Below, piece after piece: positions 23,584 to 36,293 of a stretch of 64,000 bases of DNA (positions are counted from its first letter, which is position 1; each line of letters begins with the position of its first letter). The notes under the pieces are model-generated. The model was not told the DNA's origin. It searched no databases and saw only the letters and a list, made by a program, of their open reading frames with translations. The DNA is from Rhizophagus clarus (Eukaryota; Glomeromycota; Glomeromycetes; Glomerales; Glomeraceae), in contig BLAL01000086.1 of assembly GCA_015698045.1 (NCBI GenBank), positions 186,001-250,000 on the forward strand. Direction: 5' to 3'. The position numbers and the translations under genes were made by a program.

Positions 23584-24455
23584 TATATACAGTATATATA
23601 ATATATTATATATATATATATATTTTGTAATTTTATATAAATTTACCAATTCTTACTCATTTTCTAATTTTTAATATTCTATTTTTTTAATTTTTTTTTT
23701 TTATATTTTTTAATATAAATCTTATATATCTATTATAATATTAAAAAATTTATATACTAGTATATATATTTGTTTAATATATTAAAAAAATCTAAAATAC
23801 TATTCTTAACTTTTATATAAAAAGTATATAAATATATTATAAAAATAATAAAATAAAATCCTTAAAATTATTGAAATTTATTTTATATATTTATATTAAA
23901 TTAATATCTTTTAATAAAATGTCTTAAAAAATAATTAAAATTAATTTTAATTAAAAAAAGAGAGGGGCATTTTATCTATTAATCTATATGTTTATTTTTT
24001 TTTCAAGAAATTTAAAAGTAAAAAATCAGTTTTTTCTATTTTTTAATTTTAAGTAAAAAGATTTTTTCTATTATAAAAATACTTTTATTAGTGATATTAA
24101 GCATTTAAAATCAAAGAAATTTAATGATTTTAGAACTTTTATTTTGTATTAACTTTTATTATTTTTACTAATATTTGTAAAAAGTTTTTAATATTTAAAG
24201 GAAAGTTTATTTCTCTTATCAGCTACTTAAATACTATTATTTTATTCAGATAAACTGAATTAAGAAATTATCAAAACCAGGTTTTTTAAGTATTAATTTG
24301 TATTGAAGATTTAATTTGTACTAAAGATAAAAGAAAAATTTAGTAGTTTTATTATGCTAAAGAAATTGTTTATTAGTTAATGTTATTTAATAAATAGAAT
24401 TGATGAATTACTTTTCATTGATATTAATTTGAAGTTTTTTTTATATAATTTTTAG
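22731..24455. other. Extremely AT-rich gene desert
   Basis: Almost only A and T, with a T run of about 32 at 23551-23582 followed by TA repeats. The apparent ORF at 22737-22949 is a Phe/Leu-rich poly-T artefact. The only structured item seen is the small retro-insert at 23246-23289. Confidence 0.7.
23230..23305 (-). mobile_element. 44-bp 5'-truncated retroelement tail with 16-bp target duplication
   Basis: The direct repeats TTATTTTAATTAAATT at 23230-23245 and 23290-23305 flank 44 bp. Read on the minus strand, these are a short body, GTGCGATTTCAACACC, then TTTAAA and a poly-A tail. The tail resembles the 3' ends of the retroposon at 56.4 kb and the SINE-like element at 58.8 kb. I read it as a 5'-truncated retrotransposed copy. 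AT-rich context makes chance repeats more likely, which limits certainty. Confidence 0.6.
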
Positions 24456-26530
24456 ATGGATTTTACAGATTTTACCAGATTTAAATCTGATCTGACGGAT
24501 CTAGATCTATCAATTTTAAATCCAGATCTGTAATTCAGATATATATTTGAAATCTGAATCTAATCTGCGGACCTAAATTTAAAATCCAGATCTGATTTGA
24601 GTTTGATCTGAATCTAATCCAAATCTGATCCGAATCTGATCAAATTCAGATTTAGATAACAATAAAAAAAATGATTTTACATTTTTTTAAAATCGTTAAC
24701 AGTTAATAAAAAAACGATTCTATGTTTTTTTTTTAAAAATCATTTTAATGAGAGAACGATTTTTAACATATTTTTTAAAAATCGTTTTAATAAAAAATGA
24801 TTTTTAACAGTATTTTTAAAATCGTTTTAATAAAAAAATAATTTTTAACAGTTTTTTTTAAAATTGTTTTAATAAAAAATGATTTTTAACAGTTTTTTTA
24901 AAATCGTTTTAATAAAAAAATGATTTTACGCTTTTTTAAAATTGTTTAATAAAAAAACAATTTTACATTTTTTTTTAAAATCATTTTAATAAAAGAATGA
25001 CTTTAACAGTTTTTTTTAAAATTGTTTTAATAAAAAAATAATTTTAACAGTTTTTTTAGAATCGTTTAATAAAAAAAATGATTTTACATTTTTTTTCAAG
25101 ATCGTTTTAATAAAAAACGATTTTACACTTTTTTAAAATCGTTTAATAAAAAAAATGATTTACATTTTTATTTAAATCGTTTTAATGAAAGAACGATTTT
25201 AACAGTTTTTTAAAATCATTTAATAAAAAAAACTGATTTTACATTTTTTTAAAATCATTTTAATAAAAAAATGATTTTACGCTTTTTTAAAATTGTTTAA
25301 TAAAAAAACAGTTTTACATTTTTTTTTAAAATCATTTTAATAAAAGAATGACTTTAACAGTTTTTTTTAAAATTGTTTTAATAAAAAACAATTTTAACTT
25401 TTAAAAAAAATTGTTTAATAAAAAACAATTTTTAACGTTTTTTTTAAAATTGTTTTAATAAAAAAAAAATGATTTTACGCTTTTTAAAATTGTTTACCAA
25501 AAAAAACGATTTTACTTTTTTTTAAAATTATTTTAATAAAAAAATGATTTTTATCAGTTTTTTTTAAAATCAGTTTAATAAAAAACGATTTTACGCTCTT
25601 TTAAAATCATTTAATAAAAAAAAACAATTTTACATTTTTTTTTAAAATCGTTTTAATGAAAGAACGACTTTAACAGTTTTTTTAAAATCGTTTTAATAAA
25701 AAAATGATTTTAACAGTTTTTTTAGAATCGTTTAATAAAAAAATGATTTTACATTTTTTTTCAATGAAAGTACGTATTTTTTAAAAAAATCATTTTAATA
25801 AAAAACGATTTTACATTTTTTTAAAATCATTTAATAAAAAAAAATGATATATATTTTTATTTAAAACGTTTTAATGAAAGAACGATTTTAACAGTTTTTT
25901 AAAAATTGTTTAATAAAAAACAATTTTAACTTTTTTTTAAAAAAATTGTTTAATAAAAAAACGATTTTTAACTGTTTTTTTAAAATCATTTTAATAAAAA
26001 AAAATGATTTTAATAAAACAAAACAATTTAACATTTTTTTCTAAATCGTTTATTTAAAAAACAATTTAATGTTTTTTCCATTAATAAACGGTGTTATTCA
26101 AAAAAAAATACTGATTTCAGTATTTTTTTTCATAAAGTAATATGAAAGACTGCCGTTTTGGTGTATTTAATAGGTCACAGTTCTATTCTGGCATTTTTTT
26201 TGAAATTTTATAAATAAAAATGCAGAATCGCCTGTTCTGATGTTTGTTTTTTGCAACTTGGTATGTAAAAAATGCTAAAACCATCTGTTCTGGCATTTCT
26301 TTTGCAACTTCATATATATAAAACACCAGAATTATCTGTTATGGCATTTTCTTTTACAATTTTATAAACAAAAATACCTGGATTAATGGATCTTATGATT
26401 TGATCCAAATCTGGCGGATCTGATTCAGATTCAATTTGACAGATTCGGATTATACAATTTCAAATCTGAATCTGATCCACGGATTATAATACTATAATCA
26501 GATCAGATTTTTTGTGGAATCCTATGGATA
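24456..26530. repeat. Hairpin-unit minisatellite between AGATCTGA-rich flanks
   Basis: From about 24665 to 26095 lie roughly 35-40 units of about 38 bp. Each contains an inverted pair AAAATCGTTTT / AAAACGATTTT around a short AATAA loop, joined by TTAACAGTTTTTT or TTACGCTTTTTT. Variants of the arm centre are TCGT, TTGT and TCAT. The left flank (24460-24660) and right flank (26385-26525) are rich in CAGATCTGA/AATCTGATC words and share AATCTGATCTGA in opposite orientation near both ends. That suggests one element with decayed terminal repeats. A further set of three or four units with a TTCTGGCATTTT core sits at 26170-26370. No coding capacity. Confidence 0.8.
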
Positions 26531-27257
26531 TCTATATAAATTTTGAAATCAAATATTCAAGTAAAATTGAATTGAACAATAATATAATATTTAAAATATA
26601 TTTAAATAATTTAATTAAATCAAAAATCATTCATATAAATAATAATTAAAAATGTATTATATAAAGTTACATTAAAGAAATAAATAAAAAATTTTAAAAA
26701 AATAATTAAATATAAACTTTACAACTTTTAAAATATATCAGATATATAATTTTTTAAAATATTATTATTATAGTACTGGAAGTCGATACTCAATAATAAA
26801 ATTGAGATGCTAATAAAATTTTCAGCACTTTAAAAAAATAAAGTTTTAAAGAAAATAAACTGGTAACTTTATTTTTCAAAACAAGTACTATTAAACTACT
26901 GATCAGATTTTCAAAAAAACATTTATACAAAAAATTATAAGCGTTTAAAATTAGGTGATTTTTATATGATCAGCTTATTTTTTGAAACAAAAACAAATCA
27001 TGTAAATGAAATTTTATTGGTCAATTTTTATAATTTGGACTGAAATTTTCATTTCTAAACTTAATATTTATTAAAATCAACCTAAAAATTTTAATTCAAT
27101 TCTTTATTTTTCTATTCTCAAAGCTGAATTTCTTTTTTTTAAAAAAAATTTCTTTTATATCTATGCTTGTATTTGATTGTCTTATTTTTCTTACAAAATC
27201 ATGAATTCCTATTGGCTATTTATTACTCACATGACAGATAAAAAAATTTCAGTCTTA
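26531..27257. other. AT-rich intergenic segment
   Basis: I see no gene, RNA or clear repeat here. It lies between the hairpin satellite and the first TA-flanked inverted-repeat element. Confidence 0.5.
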
Positions 27258-27494
27258 CCTTATTGAGTCCAGTCTGATGGTCTTCGTGAGTGCAGTCATG
27301 ATGTTTTAGATATGTGTAATATAAACGCATATGATGCGGATTCAAGTGATAAATAAATAGACTGGTCCAGAATGTTTCTTTTATGATATGTTTACTATGT
27401 AGATTATTTGTTATAATTATTTATTACTTGAGTCTGGTAACAAATAGTCACCTGACTGTACTCATGAAGGTCACCAGACTGGACTCAATAAGGG
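27258..27494. mobile_element. 237-bp inverted-repeat element (MITE) with TA flanks
   Basis: Both ends carry CCTTATTGAGTCCAGTCTG in inverted orientation (the right end has one extra C), and the similarity continues for about 45 bp with several transitions. A TA dinucleotide directly flanks each end (27256-27257 and 27495-27496). The inner part has no coding capacity; the short frame at 27383-27565 runs out of the element. TA target sites suggest mobilisation by a Tc1/mariner-type transposase. Confidence 0.8.
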
Positions 27495-27947
27495 TATACT
27501 CAAAAAATTTGAAACAAATATCAAATATTGTCAAGTATAGACTTCTAGCACCATATAAAGTTTAGTATTATGGTTATATATTATATTTAATATAATTTTT
27601 TAATAGATTTATAATCATTATAATTATTTGAATTTATCTGCATAAAATTTTATTTATCTAAATAGCCTGATTTCATGCAAATTATCTGGGTGACTATAAA
27701 CTGATTCTAATCTTTATTATAGTGTAAAAAAAAGTTTATAAATAAGATTTTATTAAATAATAACTAATATAATTTTTTAATATAGTTGAAATTTATAGTA
27801 TTAGTTGATTTTAATTTATATTTATTGTAATATATTTTATTCTTATAACCAATAAATTTCATTAAATATTTTTAAAAATTAAAAAAAAATTTTAATTAAA
27901 AAATAAAATTACAGTTAAATTAATATATAAAATATTTAAAGAAATTA

Positions 27948-28476
27948 CCATATATCACGGGTCACAGTACCCCAGGTATCTTGCAAAATTTGGGGGTTTT
28001 GGCCTGTACCCGGGGGTACTATACACAGGTGGTTACTATACATAGGGGGGGTACAGGATTTTTAAAATACCTGGGGTACATGCCATGTATAATATCCGGG
28101 TTTAATTAGATTGGTGAAATGCCGAAACTGACTGTTCCAGTGTTTTTTATATGTAAAGTAAAAAAAAATGCTGAAACTAATTGTTCCAGCATTTTTATAT
28201 ATATAAAAATGCAAAAAAAACGCCAAAACTGATTGTTCCGGCATTTTTATATATATAAAAATGCAAAAAAAGCGCCAAAATTGACTGTTTCAGCATTTTT
28301 ATATATCTGGAATATACATTATATATAAACCTAGTATTATACCCTGGGTATTTTACAAAATTTTAAGCTTTAAATTGGAATTTTCTATGTAAAGTACCCG
28401 GGTACTTTAAAATTCTGGCAAATTTTTTGATGGGGGTACTATGCATAAGAGGGGTACTGTGGCCCGTAATATACGG
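27948..28476. mobile_element. 529-bp inverted-repeat element with internal minisatellite
   Basis: The terminal inverted repeats match at 25 of 28 positions when the flanking TA (27946-27947; 28477-28478) is included. They contain ACGGGYCACAGTACCCC. Next to the ends are further GGTACC/CCCGGGTA-rich stretches. The middle (28095-28310) is a tandem repeat of about 60 bp with ATTGTTCCAGCATTTTTATA units, each able to fold into AAAATGC/GCATTTT hairpins. Likely a Tc1/mariner-type MITE carrying a satellite seed. Confidence 0.75.
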
Positions 28477-31400
28477 TAGTATTATTAAATATAAGTTAAA
28501 CTAAATCAAATTAAATTAAACTAATAAAAATTAATATAATTTAATTTAAAAATTCTTAAATCATAATTTTAATTAATTTAATTTATTTTTATTAGATTGA
28601 TAAAATTAAACTAATAGAATTAATAATAAAAATAATAAAATTAATAAATTAAATTAATGAAATTAATAGAAATTAATAAAATAATTTTAAGTTTAAGTTA
28701 ATTAGTTCAGCTTAATTTTATTAATTTTTTTTTTTTTTTGATGTTAAAATTGTATATATATTTATTAAATTAGATAGGATTATATAATAATTACTTTTAT
28801 TCTACATGTAATACTTTTAATCAAAGCCAGTTCAAATATCCATCCAGCTTAATTTTATTAATTTTAAATTAAATTAAATTAAATTATTAGATCTTAATAT
28901 TAAAAGAATAAATTTATAAAAATTATATAAAAATTTATACTATAAAAAATTTATATAAATTTATGTAAATTATATAAATTATAAATTTATAAAAATTTAT
29001 ATTATAAATATAAAAATAATTTAAATTAAACTTTTAAAAAATTAGGTTTAATAATAAATAATATTAATAATTAAATACTATAATTTAATATATAATAAAT
29101 TTTTAAATATAATATAAAAAAATCCTAATAATTGTTATTATAAAAATAAAAAATCCTAATAATTAAAATTCTAATAAATATAAAATCCTAATAAATTAAA
29201 ATTTCAATAAGTATAAAAAATTCTAACAATTTTTTATTAATAAATTTAATTTATTTGCTTTATTATTTATTTTAATTATTTTAATTTTAAATAATTTTCT
29301 TTACTTATTTTATTTACAATTTTTTTTTTAATATCTTTTTAAAGTTAATTTTAAATAATTTTTATCTTACATAAAAAATTTAATATAAAACTTTTCTTAT
29401 TTTATGTTAATAAAAAATATTAATAACTTATCAGAATTTTGTACCTATTTGAATTTGATTTATTAAGATTTTAATAATTAGGATTTTAGAATATTTGAAT
29501 TTTTAATTTTGGAATTTTGAATAGTACTTTAATAAACTTTAATACTTTTAATATTAGAATAAAAAAAATTATAATATATAATTGATTTTTATATAAATTT
29601 TAATTTTAATTTTATTTAAACAAAAAAAAAGAATAATTAAAAATATATAAAAATAACAATAAGATTCAATCAATATAAAAACAGGTCTAAATAAACAATA
29701 AGATATGATCATACTATTAAATTATTAAAAAAAAATTTATTAAAAAATAATTATAATACTCTATGCCAAAAATCTAAAAAGATAAGTAATAAAATTCTAT
29801 AAGATATAAAAATATCTTAATAATATCTTCTTTTAATAAAGTATCAACATCTTAAATATAAATATATAGTAAACATATAGTATATGAAAGACTATGTATA
29901 TAGCGTAGAATTAAACATCACATATCAACAAGTCATGCCACTATACGTGGTACAGAATAGACTGGTCTAAACCTTTCTTTATTTGGTAATCCAACAATAT
30001 CGATCAGTATGGTTGGGCTGTGATACTTAACTATACACTACAAGATTTTTTTCCATACACTACATGTTATCATAACACCCCTTAAATATTACTATATATA
30101 TAGATGAAGCTTAAGTAAGTTACTTGATAATATTACAAAGACTACATTAGTAATAAAAAAAAAAAATAAGAAGAAAAAATATAAGAAACTGTTATATATG
30201 ACTAAATTAATTAATTAAAATTAACAAGAGTTTTAATAATATTCAGTTTATTATTATTAAATAATTTATTTAAAGAATTTTTTTTTTTTTTTTTTGTCTT
30301 TTAATTTTTTTAAAATTTTTGTTAAATCCTTGAAAGATTTAAAATTAATGATAAATGATTTTTAGAAGAATAAAAATCTTTTAAAAAATTTTTATTAGGT
30401 TTCTTGATTTTAAAGATAAAAGTGAAAAAAAACATCAGAAAAGAAAATAGTCCATTTTATTATAATTGAAATTAAATTTATTAAATGATAAAATTTTATG
30501 TTTTGGTATTTTTTAAAGTAGATTATAATTATATACTTTTCACTTATTGTAAAATATTTAAAAACTTTAATCAGATAACTATTGAAAATGTTAGAAGATA
30601 AAGTATAGTTTTATAATTACCAAAAATACAAGTCTTAAAATAAGTTATTTAAGTATAAGTAGAATTGTTCTTGTTATTATTTTTGTTATAAAAACCAGTA
30701 TTTTGAAAACTTATCATATTTTTTGGTTGCTTAAAGAATATTGCTAAATATTTTTTTTTAAAAAAATAAGAATAAAGGATAATAAACAAATTTTTATTTG
30801 AAGTATTTGATATTTTCACTACTTTTTTGTTGTTATAGATATTAAATTTCCTTATGCTTTAAATTGGTAATAATTTTTTATAGAACTATTCTGCAGGTAC
30901 ATTATACACAAAAATCTTTTTAATATTATTTATTTGATCATCAAAGATTGCATATATTTTTTTAACAAATTTAATTACAAGCTTATTGATGTATTTTATT
31001 TTTGTTTAGTGCTACTACTAAGAGGCTGCAATTGTATAATATTTATATTTACAATTTTTTTCATAATATTGAGATTCATTAGTGATTTTGAGAAAGAATC
31101 TAGTTAACTATACACTAATTTGAAAATAATTTATAATGTAATTTAATGTGAATTACTAAAAATAATCTGTTTTTAACTTTTACATAATATTTTATTTATA
31201 ATTATTTCACTGTTTTATTTTCAAAATTGGATTCAATTTTCATATAGAATTTTGGATTATATAAAAAGTTTTTAGATCTACATAGATTATGAGAAATAAT
31301 AATATGTTAGAAATATTAATTTGTTGTAAAAGAGATTTATATTTAATTGGATTGATAAGAGAACTAAAAGTTTTGACTAAATATTTACCTTATCTCTATA

Positions 31401-32200
31401 TGTTCTATGCTATTATGTCTTGAAAATTTTTCTTTATTATTAATAATAATAAAGTTTCAAAATAAAAAGTTCAGAATATCTTGTTAACATTTACATTTTT
31501 TATTGGTTATCTTAATATTGAAATTAATACTAATACTAATTGTTTTTTTTTCAGATTTTTCTTTTGATTTCTTAATAAAACTGGCTAAAAATCTCTTTTA
31601 TGTAAATATTTTTGTCTTCAAAAAACAAAATATTCAGAGAAAGTAATTTTAGCTTTTATAAGTTGTAAAAATTTTTTTTTGTTTATTTTTATAATGTTTA
31701 TTTATTATAAAATATCTTACAAAAAATTTTTGTTTGTTTTTTAAACAAAATGAAAAAGAGTTTTTTAGTTAATATTTGATTTTTATATAAATTTATTATA
31801 AAAAAAAAAAAAATATTAAAAAATTTTAATATTAATAATAAATAATTTGTTACTATTTATTATTATAATTATAATTATTAGAAATTAAGTATTAATAAAT
31901 TAAAAAAAATTAATTAACTTGATTAAATATAAATAGTAAAGGAAATCTTGATGAAATTGGGCAATTCTTGAATATTTAATCCTGAATATTATAAAATATT
32001 ATTAAAATAATATAAGTTATTAGTTGAAAATTAAAATATGCAGTTATTGCTTAAGTAAGAAATATAATATTTATGGGTGTTCAAAGTATAAGATGTATAA
32101 AGAAATCTTTAAGATATCATAATTAGACATATTAATATTTGCCATGTAATAATATAATGTTTACTTGACTAAATAATAGGAACTAACTACAATTAAGTAG
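28477..32200. other. AT-rich gene desert
   Basis: More than 3.5 kb of very AT-rich sequence with A/T tracts and AATTAAATT-type simple repeats near 28500-28900. No open frame with normal composition, no RNA gene and no clear element boundaries were seen. Confidence 0.6.
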
Positions 32201-34570
32201 AAAATATCCTTACAACACTAACGCCATTTTTTTTTGGATTAACTACTGGCTCAGTCTATTACTATTAAAAAGGGCATAATATTAAAGTTTCAAAATTAAA
32301 AATTCGTGTAATCCGTGTTAGATATTAAAATGTGAAGAATAATATATATAAATTTTATATAAATTATCCTGATTACTTCGAGTTAAAGAGAAATTGGATC
32401 CTATTAAGTATCTAATAAATCTGATTTATGTGTTCTCGTCGATATAATAATGCTTCGCCAAAGTTAAAAGTTTATACATATCTAATAGGGTGTAATTGGC
32501 TATACAAGGTGGAATCAGATACTTTATTGCGTTCCTAAAAAACATGGTTTATTACCTTCACATTTGCACGGTAATCATATAATTATGCAGTTGTAACTTA
32601 TGGGTTAAATTATCAAATGCCATTCCCATTGCGGAAAAAGTCTTACAGAATAATGTCTCTCTTACGCAAAATCATACAATAGTCAATTAGATCTCATAGA
32701 GTGCCTTACGATTAGCAAAGCTATTTAAACTCTTAACTAGTGATTTCTATGATGGAATCATGTAAATAAGATATAATATATATAAAACAATTATTTTTGA
32801 GACGTGTAGTTAGAAGGATGACAGCGTTAATCTGATAGTATGCCTTGTATGCTTTCCAGAGAATTTGGTGCGCTAGTGAAAGGAGGATAATTATTATTTC
32901 CAGATCAAAAAGTTTTCAGAGAAGGTTAAAACATTAGAATATAATGTAGATGGGTTAATTAAAGATTTATGCATCCTAGAATATCATGCAAGAATTCGTA
33001 ACAGATTTATTTTATTCGTTCTTCATTCTCATCCCAAGAAATTCCATCTCGTACAGTAATTTTGAATATGAAAGCGATCAGTCTGGATCGCACTTTGCCG
33101 GTTTTTTTCCTATCATTCTACTATATAAATGAATACAGCTAATTACTGTATATTGAGCAAGAGTTAATGCCGTCTATTCTGAAATCTTTCGATTCAGGAT
33201 CTGACTGGCAAAATAGCTATTAAAGCACTGATTGATTCTAAATTCTATTATAGTATCAGTAAGACACTTTGGATTTATATTTAAGCCAAAAAAATCCTTA
33301 ACTTGCGTTACCAACTAAGTTTTATTAACAAATCATCAAATTTAATGACAATTGACAACCCGTTCAAAATTATAAAATCATAGCTAAAATTATGAACGCG
33401 CACAATAAATTTTTAAAGAATAAAAAACAATTACAGTAGCCCAATTAAAATATAGGTGCTCAATTAGAAATGAATATGTAAGAAAATATGAAATCCAATC
33501 TTGTGAAATTCAAATTGATGAACAGTGTTTCGAGATTCTCCAAAAATCTATTTTGCCATAAGTTTCTCTCTTGAAGCTTATGAAGTCAGCCAATGTAATT
33601 TGTTATCATAGTAGTATTGGAGAGTATAACAATTCTCATTAGGTGGAGCATTTCTTTGCTTTTTTTTGTCTGAAACATTGACCCAAGGAAGTGTCTGGAT
33701 GAACAGTTAGTGTTAACTGAAATGGTTTGTATTGTTGATATAAGTTGTTCTTTGAAGAAGTTGATTTTTAAGTTGACTAACAGCAAAAAAATAGATTAGA
33801 TAAATGAATCATTAAAATAATAACACTCAATAACCAAAATTAAATACCATTTTGCGTCTCTTTTTTATCATTCTCTCTCTTCGTCACCATTGATTAAATC
33901 AATTATTGAGGATGTCATTAGTCGTTAATGGAAGTTGTTGCAGTGGAAATCAGGAACTACTGGTATGAAACCTTCTCCTTCACTCTGAACTTATAGGTTG
34001 CTGAAAACTTAATCGTGACATTGATGAGTGGTCCATTGTGAATTTCACCATTCACATCTTTAATCGTATTAAAATAGATTATGCCATTAAAGTTACGTCA
34101 AGTACAAGAAATACATTATTTAATTTTAACGAGCCACAATGTACTACTAACGATTTGGAGGAGACTTTTATGACGTGTGCGAACGCATAGGGTTTGGAAG
34201 ATAGCCATTTCCCTGTCTTAGAAAATGTTTTCTAGGTTGCCGCAAAAAAAACCACTCACGGAGCAACCTTTGCACGTGATTTCTGTAAATAAATGGAGCG
34301 AGCGAGTGAATGTAAGACGTCTTTAAATTGTTATAAAGAAGATAGCTAATTAGCAGATCTAGTCTCAGAACACGATATATATTCGTGATCTGCTGCGGCT
34401 CACCATTGTAACAAGTGACTTTTGGCCTGCATTACGGAATTGTGTAACTAATATTTGAGCCCCTGTGACCGAAAAACTTTTTCTCATGACTGACAATTTT
34501 TTTTAAAAAGCACTATGCCTGTTCGTTACTGCAACTGTAAATGAGTCTGTCACGCTAGCTGAAGAATTAA
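32201..34570. other. Transitional intergenic region of more balanced composition
   Basis: Visibly less AT-rich than the desert before it. Short open frames (for example 33586-33786) have no recognisable domain. It may contain further decayed parts of the protein family found at 34.6-36.3 kb, but I could not align any. Confidence 0.4.
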
Positions 34571-34589
34571 AAATATATTATAGACTCTT

Positions 34590-35283
34590 ATCGAATTTTT
34601 ACGAAAGGAAGAGTCGACGTGGAAATGGTTAGCAAGCAAAAAGTTAAATGGCCGTGCATTCCTCAAAACGATTAAGGAAGGGTTCCAAGATTTAAGTTTG
34701 GTCTGGCCTGCGAAAATCTTGTGGATCTTACCAAGGGTATAAAGAGAAAAATTAGGGCCGACCGCAATCTGAAGAAGTGTTAGCGAGATACGGCATTGAC
34801 TCCAATGGTACGGACACCACGAAATTCAAGACTCCAACAGGCACTTTGAGCATCGCATGGCGGAATTTTTAGTCGGATTAAAAAAATTGCTGGTCCTTTA
34901 TCGTGGATAATTTAAAGACCATGCGCAACACCGCAATCAATATCAGGGACGCTACAGGAAAAGAACTCGGTATGAGACCTGAAATAGATGATAAAAGTAC
35001 GGTACGGGTCGATTATGTGATCAAGGTAATAGAACAATTCTTTCCAGGACCGAAATTACTTAGCATTTTCGAAAATACACTATTGTCATACTTTCATTTT
35101 CAGGAAATCGAGAAATTTATTTACGTTACAGGAGACAAACCACAGCGAAATGTGATTGAGAGTTTTTGCTCGGAATATCAAGCAGTTAGAAAGTTCGTTC
35201 CAAACGAATGAGAGAAAACGAAAGCAGGATTATCTGTATGATGTTGTCACTACAGCCCGGGACTGGCGCTTCCTGCATGAAAG
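34590..35283 (+). pseudogene. Fragment of a lineage-specific hypothetical protein, several frame breaks
   Basis: Adjacent frames read as one decayed protein. EEVLARYGIDSNG...TLSIAWRNF (about 34770-34870) is followed, after frame changes and stops, by VDNLKTMRN...GKELGMRPEIDDKSTVRVDYVIKV (34903-35211, no ATG at its start). A shift at the end leads to KRKQDYLYDVVTTARDWRFL (about 35217-35270). From memory, the order GMRPEIDDK..VRVDY and DYLYGxVTTxxDW occurs in a large family of uncharacterised Glomeromycotina proteins, often with a coiled-coil N-terminus. Function unknown. Since no single frame covers it, it is probably a dead copy. Confidence 0.5.
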
Positions 35284-35740
35284 ATTCGCAAGGGAGTAGA
35301 TTATCATTAAGATCAATATATATTTAAGCATCAAATTTTCCGTGGAATATTAAACGTTGTGAAGTGGCGTAAAAAAGGTGTTAGGTACAGTAGCGGGATT
35401 ATTAAGGGATGGGGCGATATGCATAGGGATAGGATAGAGTATTCGAAAAATGATCAAGTTCTTATTATGATTAGATAAAATATAATTATCAGGACTAAGT
35501 TACATTAGAAAGCTAAGTGCAACTATATCCTTGGTTTTCACGTAAGGTGTATTGTAACAGTATATTTTGTTGTCATGGAAAAGATATATTAGTCTGACAT
35601 CGCTAGCATGAAATTTCGTGCATTACGGCTACGTCCCGGACTTTGTATTTATTTTTTATCTCTGTATTAATAAAGCGAAATTATTACATTTGCCACACAA
35701 CATTGATTAATTCTCTTCATGTATAAAAATTTTATCAATC

Positions 35741-36293
35741 ATGTCAGAGAGTGAAGCCAACCCATCCGAACTTAAAGTATTGAGACAACACAACATTATG
35801 CTTGAGGATAAGATTAGGGAAAAGAATGCTTCGTAATTTTCGAGAAGCTCAAGCAGGAACTCAGAGTCGAATAGAGGAGTTGGAAAAGAGTAGAATGATC
35901 ACTGATGCCGAGAATGCCAGACGTGCTAGAATCGAGGAACTAGAACAAGAGAATACAGAGCTTGAGGCCAGGCTCATGAAGATGGGACAGATTAATAAGA
36001 ATATGAACTTAAAGCTGAAATATTTGATGCTTAAAAGAATTAGAGTCATAAATTCCAGAGTTCAGACTAGATGTATCCAGATAGCTAAGGAAATTCATAA
36101 TGAGGAACCTATGATCAAATATCGCTTTCCTTTCTTAAATGGACTATTAGAGCTTAATGCTCCCATCAAAAATATCAAATTTTATCAGAGGTGCAAGGGG
36201 CTCAGCATCGGTTTCATAGCATCAGCTGTAAAAAACTTGGAGATATCATTAATCATGATCGCATTTGTCAGGATAATGGAATTTCCTTCTTGA
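35741..36293 (+). pseudogene. Coiled-coil protein fragment with a frameshift
   Basis: The ATG at 35741 opens MSESEANPSELKVLRQHN...KIREKNAS and then stops. The overlapping frame from about 35802 continues RNFREAQAGTQSRIEELEKSR..ENARRARIEELEQENTELEARLMK, a heptad-rich coiled coil, and runs to 36293. The two parts read as one protein broken by a frameshift near 35830. Such Glu/Leu-rich N-termini are common in uncharacterised Rhizophagus proteins (from memory). The C-terminal part after residue 75 (ISLIMIAFVRIMEFPS) is not recognised. Possibly an N-terminal fragment of the same kind of gene as the fragment at 34.6 kb, but a different copy, since the order is reversed. Confidence 0.5.

Noticed and set aside
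29925..30070. Possible tRNA or gene remnant in a less AT-rich patch
   Set aside because: I could not form an acceptor stem or find a T-loop sequence, and no frame is open.
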